A model generated the notes under the pieces. It had not been told where the DNA came from. It did no database searches and saw only the letters and a list, made by a program, of their open reading frames with translations. A stretch of 64,000 nt of DNA from Amblyornis subalaris (Eukaryota > Chordata > Aves > Passeriformes > Ptilonorhynchidae): assembly GCA_018881555.1 (NCBI GenBank), contig JACAXG010000008.1, forward strand, positions 12,801,316-12,865,315, written 5' to 3'. Of this stretch, positions 8,501 through 19,345 are shown one piece after another (within the stretch, counting starts at the first letter, position 1; the number at the start of each line of letters is the position of its first letter). The translations under genes and the position numbers were made by a program.

Positions 8501-11058
8501 ATAAGGTTTGTGCAGAGAGGTAATATGTTTTCTTAGAGCAATTGCTGTAACTGCAAAATATTTCTACTAATTTCCAAATGTACTNCTCTTTACAGCTGCC
8601 TGGTCAAGGTATTAAAAAAAATTAATGCCGGAAATAAAAATATATTTTTGAAAATTGAAAGTACACTTAAATAAGGAGCACAGAAATTTAAGTAAGTATC
8701 AATAAATTGCAGAGAAATATTATCTAAAATACTGCTGCTGTTACTCCTGTTTCATGCCAATGTCTCTCTGGTCCCTAATTCATGTTAAAGATAGTCATAT
8801 ACAGCTCTCATACAGCAGTAGCAGCACAGTCTGCTCAGGGAGCAAGAAATCATGCTCTGTATTGTAGTCTTATCTTTCATGGTTTACAAAAATCTTTTTA
8901 ACTGAGATATACTCAAGTGATTAATGCATTTATCCTTCCCTTCACAGTGGCTGCTGCTGTAACATATGGTTTGCCTGTCTCTCTTGTGCTATACATATTT
9001 GCTTTCTGATTGCCCTGAAGATTTCAGAATAAATTCAATACTGCATGGCAAAATACTACTTTACCCAACATGAAAAATCTTGCTGTTTGGAGTCAATAGG
9101 TCACTTGTATGTAGGTGTCTTACATCCTGAAGGAGCAAAAAATGGAAATGGGCTGTATTTGTGAGGTTTTCCACTGCTTTTCTCTCAGCTTCTCTGTGGC
9201 TGATAAATGTAGAGAAATTTTTCATCACTATTTCTTCCTCTAGCTTGCAACTTAACTAAAGAATTTTACCTATACTTCTACTTGTTTCTATTGCGTGATT
9301 TTTTCTTGGAGTTCTAAATCTTCTTCTCATTGTTTTTCGACAGCTTCAGCATAGATGATAGTTTTCTTCCGCTTTTTTTCACATCTGCCGAAAGAATACT
9401 CAGTCCTAATGGATTGACAGGAGCATAAATGTTTCTTCACCCTTAAAGGTGAGTGAACGATAGACTAACAACTGCTTACAAGCTTCATTTTTCTTCCTGT
9501 ATTTTCAGGTNTGTAATTTTTCAGCTAATTCAAATAAGTTTTCTTTCCAAGATGATGTTTAAATGGAAAGAAAAATTCTGGGGAAATTAAAGTTACTATG
9601 GTATATTTAACCCATAACCAGAACTGGTTGGAAACACCTGCCCCAAATTATTATTTATTTATACCAAGCTTAAAGTTCGACAGTTTCTTATTGTGTTTTT
9701 GTTTGCTTGTTTGTTTTTCAATTTGATGCTCCCAATTAAGCCAATTAAACAATGAGAAAGTTCACTAAAATGGACAAAGGACGTTACTAATACTCACACA
9801 TATGGATCATATGGATTGCTTCCCTCTAAACAATACTTTATTGAGTGATAACAGAAAAAAAATCCTTGAATTTGCAAGAATTTTATTACAAGAGCCACCT
9901 TCTCCCTCATTGCACGGTCACACCTCAGGCACAGTCATGCTCACAAATTGCACATGCTGAGTCTTGCAGTCCACTAGAAATAGAAGTGCCAGACTGCCAA
10001 GGAGGAATTCCTGTACTTTAGCAGCCATTTTGTACCCAGTTGTAGAGAAATGTTATATAATGTCAGGCTGTCAATTAAAAATACTTCTCCCGTTCTATTT
10101 TAACTTGTGAGTCTTCTAATATTTTTTTCTGTATAGCTTAATAAAGAAATTAAAAGTCATCAGTTGAATTTAATGTTGACCTCCATTCTTGGTATATACA
10201 TAAACTCTTCTGTTACATGTGGTTGTGTTTCTATCACTCAAGTCACAAATTGCTCTTAGTCAGAAAAATAATCAACAAACTGTATGAGTAGAATAGGATG
10301 TAAAAGTGGGATTGGAGCAATAGAGAAGCAGAAATTCTCAGGGNAGGAATGTACAAAAGGCAATGCTGAGTTGATTACTGGATCTAAATGCCCCTAAGGA
10401 AAGCACTTTATCTGCAATCATCAATACTGAAGTAGGCTTTCTTTAAAGACACATTCCAGGTTCCGAGGGGAACTTATTCATTAGATGCTTTTGTAGGCAG
10501 AGAATCAACCAGACAGAAGGAGTTTCACCTATACTTACATCTGTGCTAGAAAATTAAACAGGTTCAGGAAGCACTTTTTGGCATGGAAACGTAACTGTTA
10601 AATTGTTAGAACGGTCGCTATCGTGTTTTGAACGAGACAAACTCTCTCTCTNTCGCAGTTCTCAGGCAAGTTTTGGAAGCTGCCATAAGTTTGTGCATGT
10701 TCCCAATGGGAATACGATATTTTGGGAGTTGAGAGAGTCCAGAGGCACAAATCAAGATAATGCTAAGCCATTTCTTCTTTATACCGGAGAGTTGTTCTAT
10801 AAAAGTTTAATTATATGTGCTAACATTCATATAGTTTACAGAGCTGGTTCTAAGTGATAAAAACAAANGAGAAAAAGATCATTATCTCTTTTTAGTTCTA
10901 GAATTGGTAAGATAAGGGGTCATGACCTCTTGAAGTCAGATCCTCGGAGCGGCCAAGTTTTGGTCAAATGTGGGAGAAGTCCTGATGTTTCATGAAGTCA
11001 GGGTAGNATGTTGTATTAAACGGGATGGATTTTGTGGGTCCTGCAGTCTTCCCGAAAG
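5516..11058. other. intergenic DNA, no gene recognised
   Basis: AT-rich, largely unique sequence. It contains a (TTTA)n run at 6339-6360 and two TGACGT CRE-like half-sites at 6434-6439 and 6461-6466. Overlapping open frames on both strands at 7597-7956 match nothing I know, with no splice or domain signal to support them. From about 10604 the sequence changes character (TGTTAGAACGG start, a TATAAAAG at about 10799) and may be retroviral flank, but I cannot assign it. Confidence 0.5.
6339..6360. repeat. (TTTA)n microsatellite
   Basis: Five near-perfect TTTA units in an otherwise AT-rich stretch. Confidence 0.85.
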
Positions 11059-11498
11059 TGTGGCACGTGTCCGGCGGTGCCCTTACGCGTTCAGTGGTGC
11101 ACACACACACACAAATGCGTACTTAGTCAGAGGCAAAGAGTCGGAGGGGTTGGCCTTATGTGTTCCACAAAATAGGTTTATTCCATCAATCAGGGAAGGA
11201 GAGAACACAGAACAATGGAGGGTTCAGGGTTCTATCCTAAGAGCAGTGGGGGCGGAGAGACAACAGGGACCAATGGGTTGAGGGTCAGGGCGGAGAGAAG
11301 GCAGGGTAATACAACTGCAACCAANAGGGGCAAGCGAGGGGAGGAGTAGCGGATAGGGATAAATGGGATGCCTGAGTAAGGGAGAACACTCTAGAACTGA
11401 ACCTTNTAAGGGAACAAGGAGTAACAGGCTGCTTGGTCGCTCCTGTGGCTGGCTCAAACACCGCAGTATTCTCTGCTGCAGGCTCAGCCACCTCTACA
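11059..11498 (-). mobile_element. probable LTR of an endogenous retrovirus, minus orientation
   Basis: On the minus strand this block starts TGTAGAGGTGG and ends GTGCCACA, giving TGT...ACA termini. In between it has an ATTGG CCAAT-type box, CCGCCC Sp1-like sites and an AATAAA (plus-strand tttatt near 11177), followed by a GC- and CpG-richer R/U5-like segment with a (CA)n run at about 11100-11113. This order is that of an LTR. I see no matching flanking duplication, so the ends may be wrong or the element may be part of a larger damaged ERV extending left to about 10604. The family is not identified. Confidence 0.45.
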
Positions 11499-14400
11499 GT
11501 AGCAGATTATTGTCATAGAAATACTGATAAAAGGATATTTTAGCCTTCCTTCAATTTTAAAGACCAGAACATAAGTATTCAGATTGGCTTGTGCCATTGG
11601 TTATTCTGTGTCAGCACTGACAAGAATCTTGATGACAAAATGGAAATCCAATTGTTATGAAATCCTGTTGTGAGTAAAATGGGACAATGAAGTTAAGACT
11701 CCTTCAATGAAGACTCCGGAGTACGTGACAACTGTGTGCTTACTAAAATGTAGAATTCCTTAATATCTAGCCTTAGATTGTACATAAAGCAAAAACTACA
11801 TTAGTAAAGATAGAAATCTAATATTCTTGTGTTCTCCAGATATGTTTATTTGCATAGTACTACCAAAGTTTTGCACGAACCACAAAATAAAAAATTTCTT
11901 TTTCTTAAAGTGGGACGTTGTAGTGAAGATTTTAAGAGACAACCTGAGCCTTTATATCATAGACTTTTTACTGTGGAACTTGTGGAGTTTTTTCACGTTT
12001 TATGCAGAAATACCAAGGAGAAGTCCTAGTATATNTGTAAAAGCACCTATAAAACCTCCTCATAAATTGCCTAAACTAATATATAAGATAAATCCAACTT
12101 AATTCCCCAGAAATGTGTACTTTATGTAATCTTGTGAGGTGTTATGAAGTGGATATAATGCGTTACCCTCTCAAAACAGTCTAGAAATTGTCTTCAGTAN
12201 GTCTATATAGAGTAACTAATGGAAGACTATCCAGTCACCTTATTACAAACATACAGTAGTGTGAACCTTACACCTGCTATGCAATGTCAGTTATCATCTA
12301 ATAACTAACATAAGCGAGAGCTGGATGGGCCATCCATGGTCAGGTGTATTGTATTTCTTGTTATTCTGTTGGACACTCAGCTCCTCAACAGAGTCCACAA
12401 CCAGCACAGGAGCAGGCAAGGAGCGGTAGGTTCATTGTCAGCTTTGAAGCAGCCATACAAGGCTACTGTTTTTAATTATTTTCACATTGTTCCTTAATTT
12501 ATTTGATCTAGAAGGGAGCTGCTCACTGTAGAAATTTGGTTCCATTTTGGGACTCCTCTGGTGGATCGAGTGAACTCCACCAGTTAGGTATTTTGGTTCC
12601 TGCCCAAGCCCTTCCACCACATGAATGTGATTAAGGCAGTACCTCCGGCTTCACAACTCGGCTGTTTCAAATTGGAGGAAATTGTGCTGCCAATAAAAGG
12701 TTCCCTTACTAAGCAGCCNCACCTGCTGAAAAAGGGTGAGGTAGTAGGGGTGAACAGTCCTACGATCCTGATCTCGTTTGTACCTGCCAGCTTCACCGTA
12801 GAGGTAGAGCTCATAAGGAGGGAAGGAGATCTCTATTTCCTGCAACTGGAGAATTGAGAGGAGAGCTTCAGCTGCCTTCAGATGAAAAGCCTTGTGTTGA
12901 CACTGTAAGTAAAATTTTAGTATCTAGATTTACTTTTCAGGGGTGAGGTAGGCATTTGGAAGCTTAATCCCTACTGAAAAGTCAGCTGGAACTTAGTTCT
13001 GATGTGTCTGAATTGATTAAAAAAAATCAACCAACCAAACCCAGCATCTAAGAGTTTCCTANTCAGTGCTCCTTTAGCAGCAGCTCNGTACAATACAATC
13101 ACTGTGCATATTCATACAAACAACAGTGGCAGCAGTAATACTGTGTTTCCAACCAGGAAAATAAAGGGCCATTGACAAAATTTAAAATATTAAACCTAAT
13201 TCAAGATGTTTAAGCTACATTTACTACATACTATTAGAAGTCCCTGGNGTTGGAATTTTCCTGACATATTCTCAACTCTCTGAAATACGTTGTAGAGTTG
13301 ATGCAAAAGCCTACTAATAACCTTATTTTGAGATGTGGCAGCTGAAGAACTTCTGAGAGATTGGTACTTTTTACTATTAAATTATTTTAGTATTTTTGCT
13401 CTATTTGCAACAATGATATTAACAGTGTGTGCCAGAGTGGCTTTATTTCTATGTTGACAAGATTAGCTCTGCAATACACAATGAATTGCTTAACTTATGC
13501 AATTACTATTGGGTGTGTTTTTTTTAATTTTAATATATTATAATGAATTTCTCAATAGCATATTGTGTGTTCACNTATATCCAAGTAACACTTTTCTGTC
13601 CTCTTTGAAGCATGTGGTCACTTAAATTAAAAATAAATAAATTATACTAATGATTTTGAAAACCAAGACAGCAGAATTTGGTGATCTGTCATGAGAAAAG
13701 TAAAGAAGGAAGCTTAGTGTGCAGTGGAAACTATTTTATAGTTCAATTTGAAGGTATTTGTAGGTGGATATATTAACTGATAAAGAGAAAAGAGCAGCCT
13801 ATAAGTTAATAGTGGATGGGCGCACCACATCCAGGGACTAGACTAATAAGACCTCATTCTGAAATCAACAGGAAACCCAATTTTGTTTCAATTATTTTGC
13901 TTGTTTGGAGTATTTTGTTTCTTATGGGTCAAGTGCTTACCCAAAATCTGATCACCATGTCGTGGTAAAGGCAACTTTTATTTTTTTTTTTTAGTTCTGT
14001 AACCTTCAGTGTAAATCAACTAACACTAGGCACGCACAGAGGAATACAGCAGGGCCAGGTTCAATGTGTAAAGCTGAAATGCATTTTCCTGGGTTTTAAA
14101 ACACACACCTGCAGTTGCTTGCTAGCAATTATGCAGCAGGGACTGAGCTTCATTTCTATTTGTATTTCTTGTTTTAAAAAACTTGAGCCCTAAATAGCAT
14201 CCATCTTCACCAAAATATAACAGGGAGCTAGCTGCTGCTAAAGTGTTAGTACCACAGGTAAGAAAAGAGTTGGGGAGGATAAAGGGAGGCATAGGAATTG
14301 AAGAAAATAAGTAACATTATGTGCTAGTTTGAATTATTTATACTTAAAGTAACTAAACAGAAAAGTTATAATAAGCGTTTTATACTTTTCTGTTTCCAAG

Positions 14401-16978
14401 ATCAGCATAGCATAGACTGAGGAAAATAAGAGACTTGAAAAATCTGTATTTCCTATGCATTTGACTTGGTTAGGGCCTACTGTGGGCTCATCAAAATAAG
14501 AAAGAATTTTGCCATTAATTTCAGTGGGGTTTCCACAGCTCCTGATGTGAAAGCAGAAAGAATTGTGAATATACTGCCTTTTTAAGGTAGAAAACCAATA
14601 AACCAAANTCTGCTAGCCAAAAATCTATTTGAAGATAGAAACTGTTGACAAGTGCNAACATTAGCTAAAGCATCACATGGCACCTTATAATATAAATAGT
14701 TTTACAACAGACTGCTTTCCACTGGCAGTTGGCTGTAATATATGTCTAGTAGTTAATGGGAACCTCTTACAATAAAAAAAGTCAAAATAAAAAAAGTGGT
14801 AGTTTAGTCAGATGATCTGACTCTTTTTNTGCTTAATGACACCCACCTGCATCATGGCACCAAGGACAACGCAGATGGTCTGTGATTCGACTGAAATGGG
14901 AACTTTCATCAACTGCAGAGAAGTCAGCCTTAAGTATATACCAGTGTTATTATCCTATCATTTGGATTCCAGCATTGTCTTGAATGTAAGGAATGAATAT
15001 TATTGAAGGGTTTGGATTATGTGACCCTGAGGTTCCCTGCATGGATGCTATTTCTACTAATACAATAAGTAGATTAGCTGTAAAATTCTGATTACTTTTT
15101 TCCCCTTCTCTCGAATTGCATGTTTTTCTAAAAACTTTTTTTGAGTACAATTTGGCAAAATATTTTTTCCCACAAAGCTCTACACCAAATGGTCTTGTCC
15201 AGTGGGTATATTCTTTTCTTTGGCACTGGCGACACTGACAGTCCCCTGCAGACAGTCTGCTGCTCTGAGATGGGCTGTGATTAATTCTGCTACAAAGTTT
15301 ATTGAATGATAGCAAGCTTAATTCATTGCAATACTGTTGTAGCCTTATGGCAGCTCTGTCTTCCCAGAGTGATTATTCCTTGGAAAGAAGATTCTTAGGC
15401 TACTGGTCTTCTGTCAGAATGCTTGTGGCCTTTGCTGGCTATCACAAGGCCCTTAGTCTTTGCCAGTGAATGAGTCACAAAAGAGATAAAGCAGAACCTG
15501 ATGTTCCTTGTCTTTTCATATAGACAGGAAGGGTGTGACATGTTATTTAAAAAACTGTCAGCAGCTGACACCACTTAGAACAAAAGTCCTGTCATCATTN
15601 ACAGTACTGAGACAGAACTGGATTTAGCAATATTGAGACAAGTCTGTAAGAGATTCTTATTTCACACTGAATCCAAATTAAGCACTAAACTGAAAATGGA
15701 CACTCCTGCTTTAAAGCATTCAGTGTAGTGACCCACATTTTATAGTATTTGTCCATTTTCTTACAGATGCAGACTTGCTAACTCTTCAAGAACACTTTGT
15801 TTGATTTTCAGATCAAGTGAAATTATTTGTATACAAAACCATGTCCCTTCTTGTCAACTTCTCCAGGAACAGATTTTCTCTGTCCATATTTTTCATGGTT
15901 TTGTAACTATTTTAACAGAAACGTCTTCAAGTAAATATGAAGGTTTAAAAGCAACTGAAGTTTGCATTTTAATCGTGGTTTATCCCATTGCTTTGAATTC
16001 AGAAAAATATTTGCCCTCTCTTGTAATTATAGCTAAGGTAGGTAGGTACTCTAAAGAGCGTGTCCCTTTCTTGGGGATATACAAACCTGTTATACTCTTG
16101 CTGGGAATGGCATTCTAGCATCTCTGAATAAATGTGTGACATCCAATTATTTCGACTGATGTTGGATAATTCAAATACAGCAATGAATGGATTATGCTAA
16201 TTTTAAACATGGTTGGTTGAAATCAATTTGATTTGACACAGTTTTTAATAGTAATTCCGTAAAAGTTGTTCTTATCAATAATGTTTAATAGTGGCATTTA
16301 TAGGTGCATATGTGGGCAAGAGAGAAATAAAATAGAGATTACAGTAAAACAGCCAGAGATCTGAAGTGCTTCTTAAAATCATTGTTACTGCCACAAAACT
16401 AAGAGGAGGCAGATAAAACATGTTTGTGAAATTTTGTGTAGGGTAAGGTATGAAGGTGCATTGATGCTAAAGACCCTGGGTGGTCACTTGNAATTGTATA
16501 CAGAGCAATACACTAAAAAGAACTGAGAAGAGGGAAAAATACAGGAACTAAACGTCCCTTCTTAGGATGAGAAGCCAGTGATGTTAATAGAAGTTCCTCT
16601 CATTCCCCTTAATATAAAACAATACAATCCCAGGAACAATTTTTACTGTAGTTTGCAGTTTTCTGATGTAGAAGGCTTTCAGGCTTCTCATAGCAGCTAA
16701 TCTGCANTTTTATTCCCTTGCATACTACTCTTGAAAAAATGGAAATAAAAATGGATGTCATCTTTATTTCTTTTACACTTAAGCCAAAACACAGACTCAG
16801 ATTTTTTTTTTCTGTTTATGTATATGTGTGCGTATAGTAATGGATTTTTAGACACCATGTTCTTAAGCACCTGGCTTGGAACATTTTTTGGCCTTCGGTG
16901 AACAGGGACGAGAAAGCAATTTTGCCTCTGCAGTTTTACGCAGACACAGGTGTATTTTTAGGCTATCTCAGAATGAGT
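11499..16978. other. intergenic DNA upstream of ERC2, no gene recognised
   Basis: AT-rich unique sequence with short poly-T/poly-A runs (for example 13981-13993). Open frames exist on both strands at about 12588-12857, but they have no recognised domain and lack splice context. I see no LINE, RNA gene or clear promoter here. Confidence 0.5.
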
Positions 16979-17412
16979 AACACGCTTCCAGACGTTCCCT
17001 GGGTGGGGACTGGAACCCGCGGGCTGGCNATGAATGGACAGAGACAAACGCTGTGAGAAATCACGGGCTGCGGTGCGTGTGCTGCTGCCGCTGCTGCCCC
17101 CGGCGGCACCGAGCCGCGCCGCTGGAGCCCCAGCTCCTCGGGAATGCTGGGAATGTTGAGTCAGGGACTGGCAACCCAGACAGCCGGGCTCGCAGCTGAC
17201 TGAGGGAGACTCGCTGAGGGACAGAAAGACGAGGGACAGGAGCACACAAGCCTCNCCCGACTGCAGCAGGTTCCTCCTCTTCATCCCCTGGCAGGTATTC
17301 CGTGGCTCCGGCTCTCCCTGCTGCCTCCTTCCTCCGCGCAAATGGGATGTCAGCTAAACGTGATGTTGTAAAATCCATGTGAGGACGAAAGGCAGATGCA
17401 ATGATTTGAAAG
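16979..17412 (+). promoter_or_regulatory. GC-rich block: candidate upstream promoter and alternative non-coding first exon of ERC2
   Basis: This block is GC-rich against AT-rich flanks, with CCGCTGCTGCC and GCCGCGCCGC clusters and a perfect AP-1 site (TGAGTCA) at 17157-17163. It ends at GAAAG|GTGAGA, a good donor with GT at 17413-17414. A second possible donor, GCAG|GTATTC, lies at 17294/17295. Open frames on both strands here are by-products of GC content. ERC2 transcripts in vertebrates begin with a non-coding exon, which fits, but the assignment to ERC2 is inferred from position only. Confidence 0.45.
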
Positions 17413-18095
17413 GTGAGAAGCTTAAACAAGAATATGGCTGGAATACATGACTGTAAATTTATTGTGATGAAGGAAATTGCTGTATATTGCTTTTTACAAC
17501 TATCCGGTAGCTGAATCTGGAGATGAATTTGCAGAATAGGGTTTTTATATTGCTTTAGAAATACGTTGTAATAAATGGGACCAAGTGCACATCTTATTCT
17601 GGTAACAGAGTGCCTCTCCCTACAGAATCGTCAACCAGAAACCTCTCTTGCAATTTCTATTAAAAGCAGCCATAGGACTCTCATTTTTTCTTTTTTTTCT
17701 GTTCCCAGTGTTTAAAGATATTATTGTTGTTGTTAAAGTTTTGTAGAATAGAATTGATGAGCTTTGGAAATTCCTNGCTTTATACCTAAATACTGGATAA
17801 TGTTTGGTGTTTTAAAAACCGTGTCAGGAAAAAGGTGAGAGATTTCTGTTCCCTTCTAGTGGCTGGCAAATGGAAACAGAAGCTAACAGGATATTATTTT
17901 GCAGTTATATAATTAATGAATACTTACTGGGGTCCCTCATTTATGATGCTGTGTGGCTTAATTTTTTTTTTAAAAATATCATTTTAGGCTGGATAAGTGG
18001 TGGTTGTGATGCATATGAGAATCCACGCCTATATTCACCAAGGATACATACATATTTTCCTGGGAGCACTATAGTAGTAATTTGATGGAGAAGGA

Positions 18096-18114
18096 TTTTT
18101 TTTTTTTTTTTTTT
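18096..18114. repeat. poly-T tract of 19
   Basis: An uninterrupted T run just upstream of the CpG island. A long dA:dT tract next to a promoter is commonly nucleosome-depleting. Confidence 0.9.
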
Positions 18115-18179
18115 ATTAGTGTGTGATTGATTTCTAGGCGGCTACCTGCTAAGCCTTGTGATGGATGGATGGGAATCTA

Positions 18180-19085
18180 CTCCCTTAGCGGCGAATTGCT
18201 CTGTCCCCGGTGATGGACGCGCCGGCCGACCACTTGCATTGGCAGATACAAGCTCGTTGCACACGAGCACGGCCAATAAGTGCAGCCAAGGGGAGGGCAA
18301 ATCCTACTTGTCAGGGTTAGTTTTCTGGTCGGCTTTCTAAATCAGTGGTTTCACTTCACTATTTGTCTGTTCGGGATTTGTTTTTATTGCCATTCCCGTG
18401 CCCCCNGCCCCATGCGCGTGCCCGGGGCGGCCGCCTCGACCGCGGCCCCTTCCCGGCAGCCGCGCCGAGCGCAGGCCCCGCTCCGGCTGCCCCTCCTCGG
18501 AGGGCGGGGAAGGGAGGGAGGGTCCCCCTCCATCAAATCGCTNCTCCCCGGCACTTGGTTTCCGTGTGTCCAAGCCGAGGACCGAGCAGATTCCCCGTGT
18601 GCGCCCCGTCGCCGCCCTGCCCTGAGGGGAGATGCTGAGGGGATGCGCTGGTCCTTCCTCCCTCCCCCGGGAATGGCAGAGCTCCACAGCCTGAATGCGG
18701 GGAGAGCCCTCCTGCGGCCCCTGTCCGGCCCCGGGGGTTGGGGACTGCCCTCCCACCCTCCCTGCCGGGCAGCGGGGGCCGAGGAAGCCCGGCCACCGTC
18801 CCGGCNCAGCGCCCCGCAGGGGCTGTGTCAGCGCGGCGCGGCCCCACGGGGACCCCAAATCTCTCTGCCGCGGGGATCGCGCTGGGGTCTCCCCGTGGAA
18901 AGGCGGGGGACGGCGAGTGAGGTGGCACCCACAGCGCAGGTGAAGGGAACACCAGCCATAAAATCGCACCGGCAGCAAAGCAAGCGAAGGCGCTCGCAGC
19001 CGCAATCCCCTCACGGTCGCATCTGCTTGAGCAGTGCGTTTCCCGTTTCTTCCTTTCCCCGAATAGGAGGAGGAAAGGTCCCTCT
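18180..19085 (+). promoter_or_regulatory. CpG island, probable ERC2 promoter
   Basis: The block is very GC-rich and full of CpG, for example gcggccgcctcgaccgcggc near 18430 and gcgcggcgcggcc near 18832, with several GGGCGG/CCCGCC-type Sp1 motifs. It has no convincing TATA box. It is the strongest CpG island in the window and lies about 12-13 kb upstream of the first ERC2 coding exon on the same strand, as expected for the non-coding exon 1. Long open frames in several phases on both strands are artefacts of stop-codon depletion in GC-rich DNA. Its link to ERC2 rests on position and on the change in strand composition to its right. Confidence 0.75.
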
Positions 19086-19157
19086 TTAGGGTCTGTTTTT
19101 GCACACGCAGAGTGTGTAATGGTAAATTAATCCGGTTTCCTTAAGGAATATATTTCT

Positions 19158-19345
19158 GTGGGCAAAGCTTTGTTAGTTTCTCGATGGAAGAAACTTACAG
19201 TCCAAGCCTTGGCTACGTGGGTGGCTGTGATAAGGGCTGTGTGTGAAAGTAACTCCATATCTCGTCAGTGCCTCAAAAGAAACCTTTTCATTATGGTTAT
19301 TTTTGTTCGAAAGCTCTGTGTAAAATGGCTTTCAAAGTCATCGAG
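19158..19345 (+). other. ERC2: candidate 3' end of ERC2 non-coding exon 1 with splice donor after 19345
   Basis: Just past the CpG island the sequence reads ATCGAG|GTGAGTTAG, a strong donor with GT at 19346-19347. If transcription starts in the island, an exon ending at 19345 could splice to the acceptor at 31248-31249. The exon start is not visible and the open frame through it has no known domain, so it is treated as 5' UTR. Confidence 0.4.

Noticed and set aside
12588..12857. Open frames on both strands, plausible-looking plus-strand peptide
   Set aside because: Open for about 90 codons but no known motif, no splice signals, and simultaneous open frames on the opposite strand; a database search would be needed to revive it.
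16958..17429. Minus-strand frames of about 122-127 codons in the upstream GC-rich block
   Set aside because: Same compositional effect; no domain, and the block is better explained as promoter or first exon on the plus strand.
18280..19104. Long overlapping open frames on both strands (up to 269 codons) in the GC-rich region
   Set aside because: Stops are rare in CpG-island DNA. Frames are open in several phases on both strands at once, contain no recognisable domain and are Pro/Arg/Gly-rich by composition.
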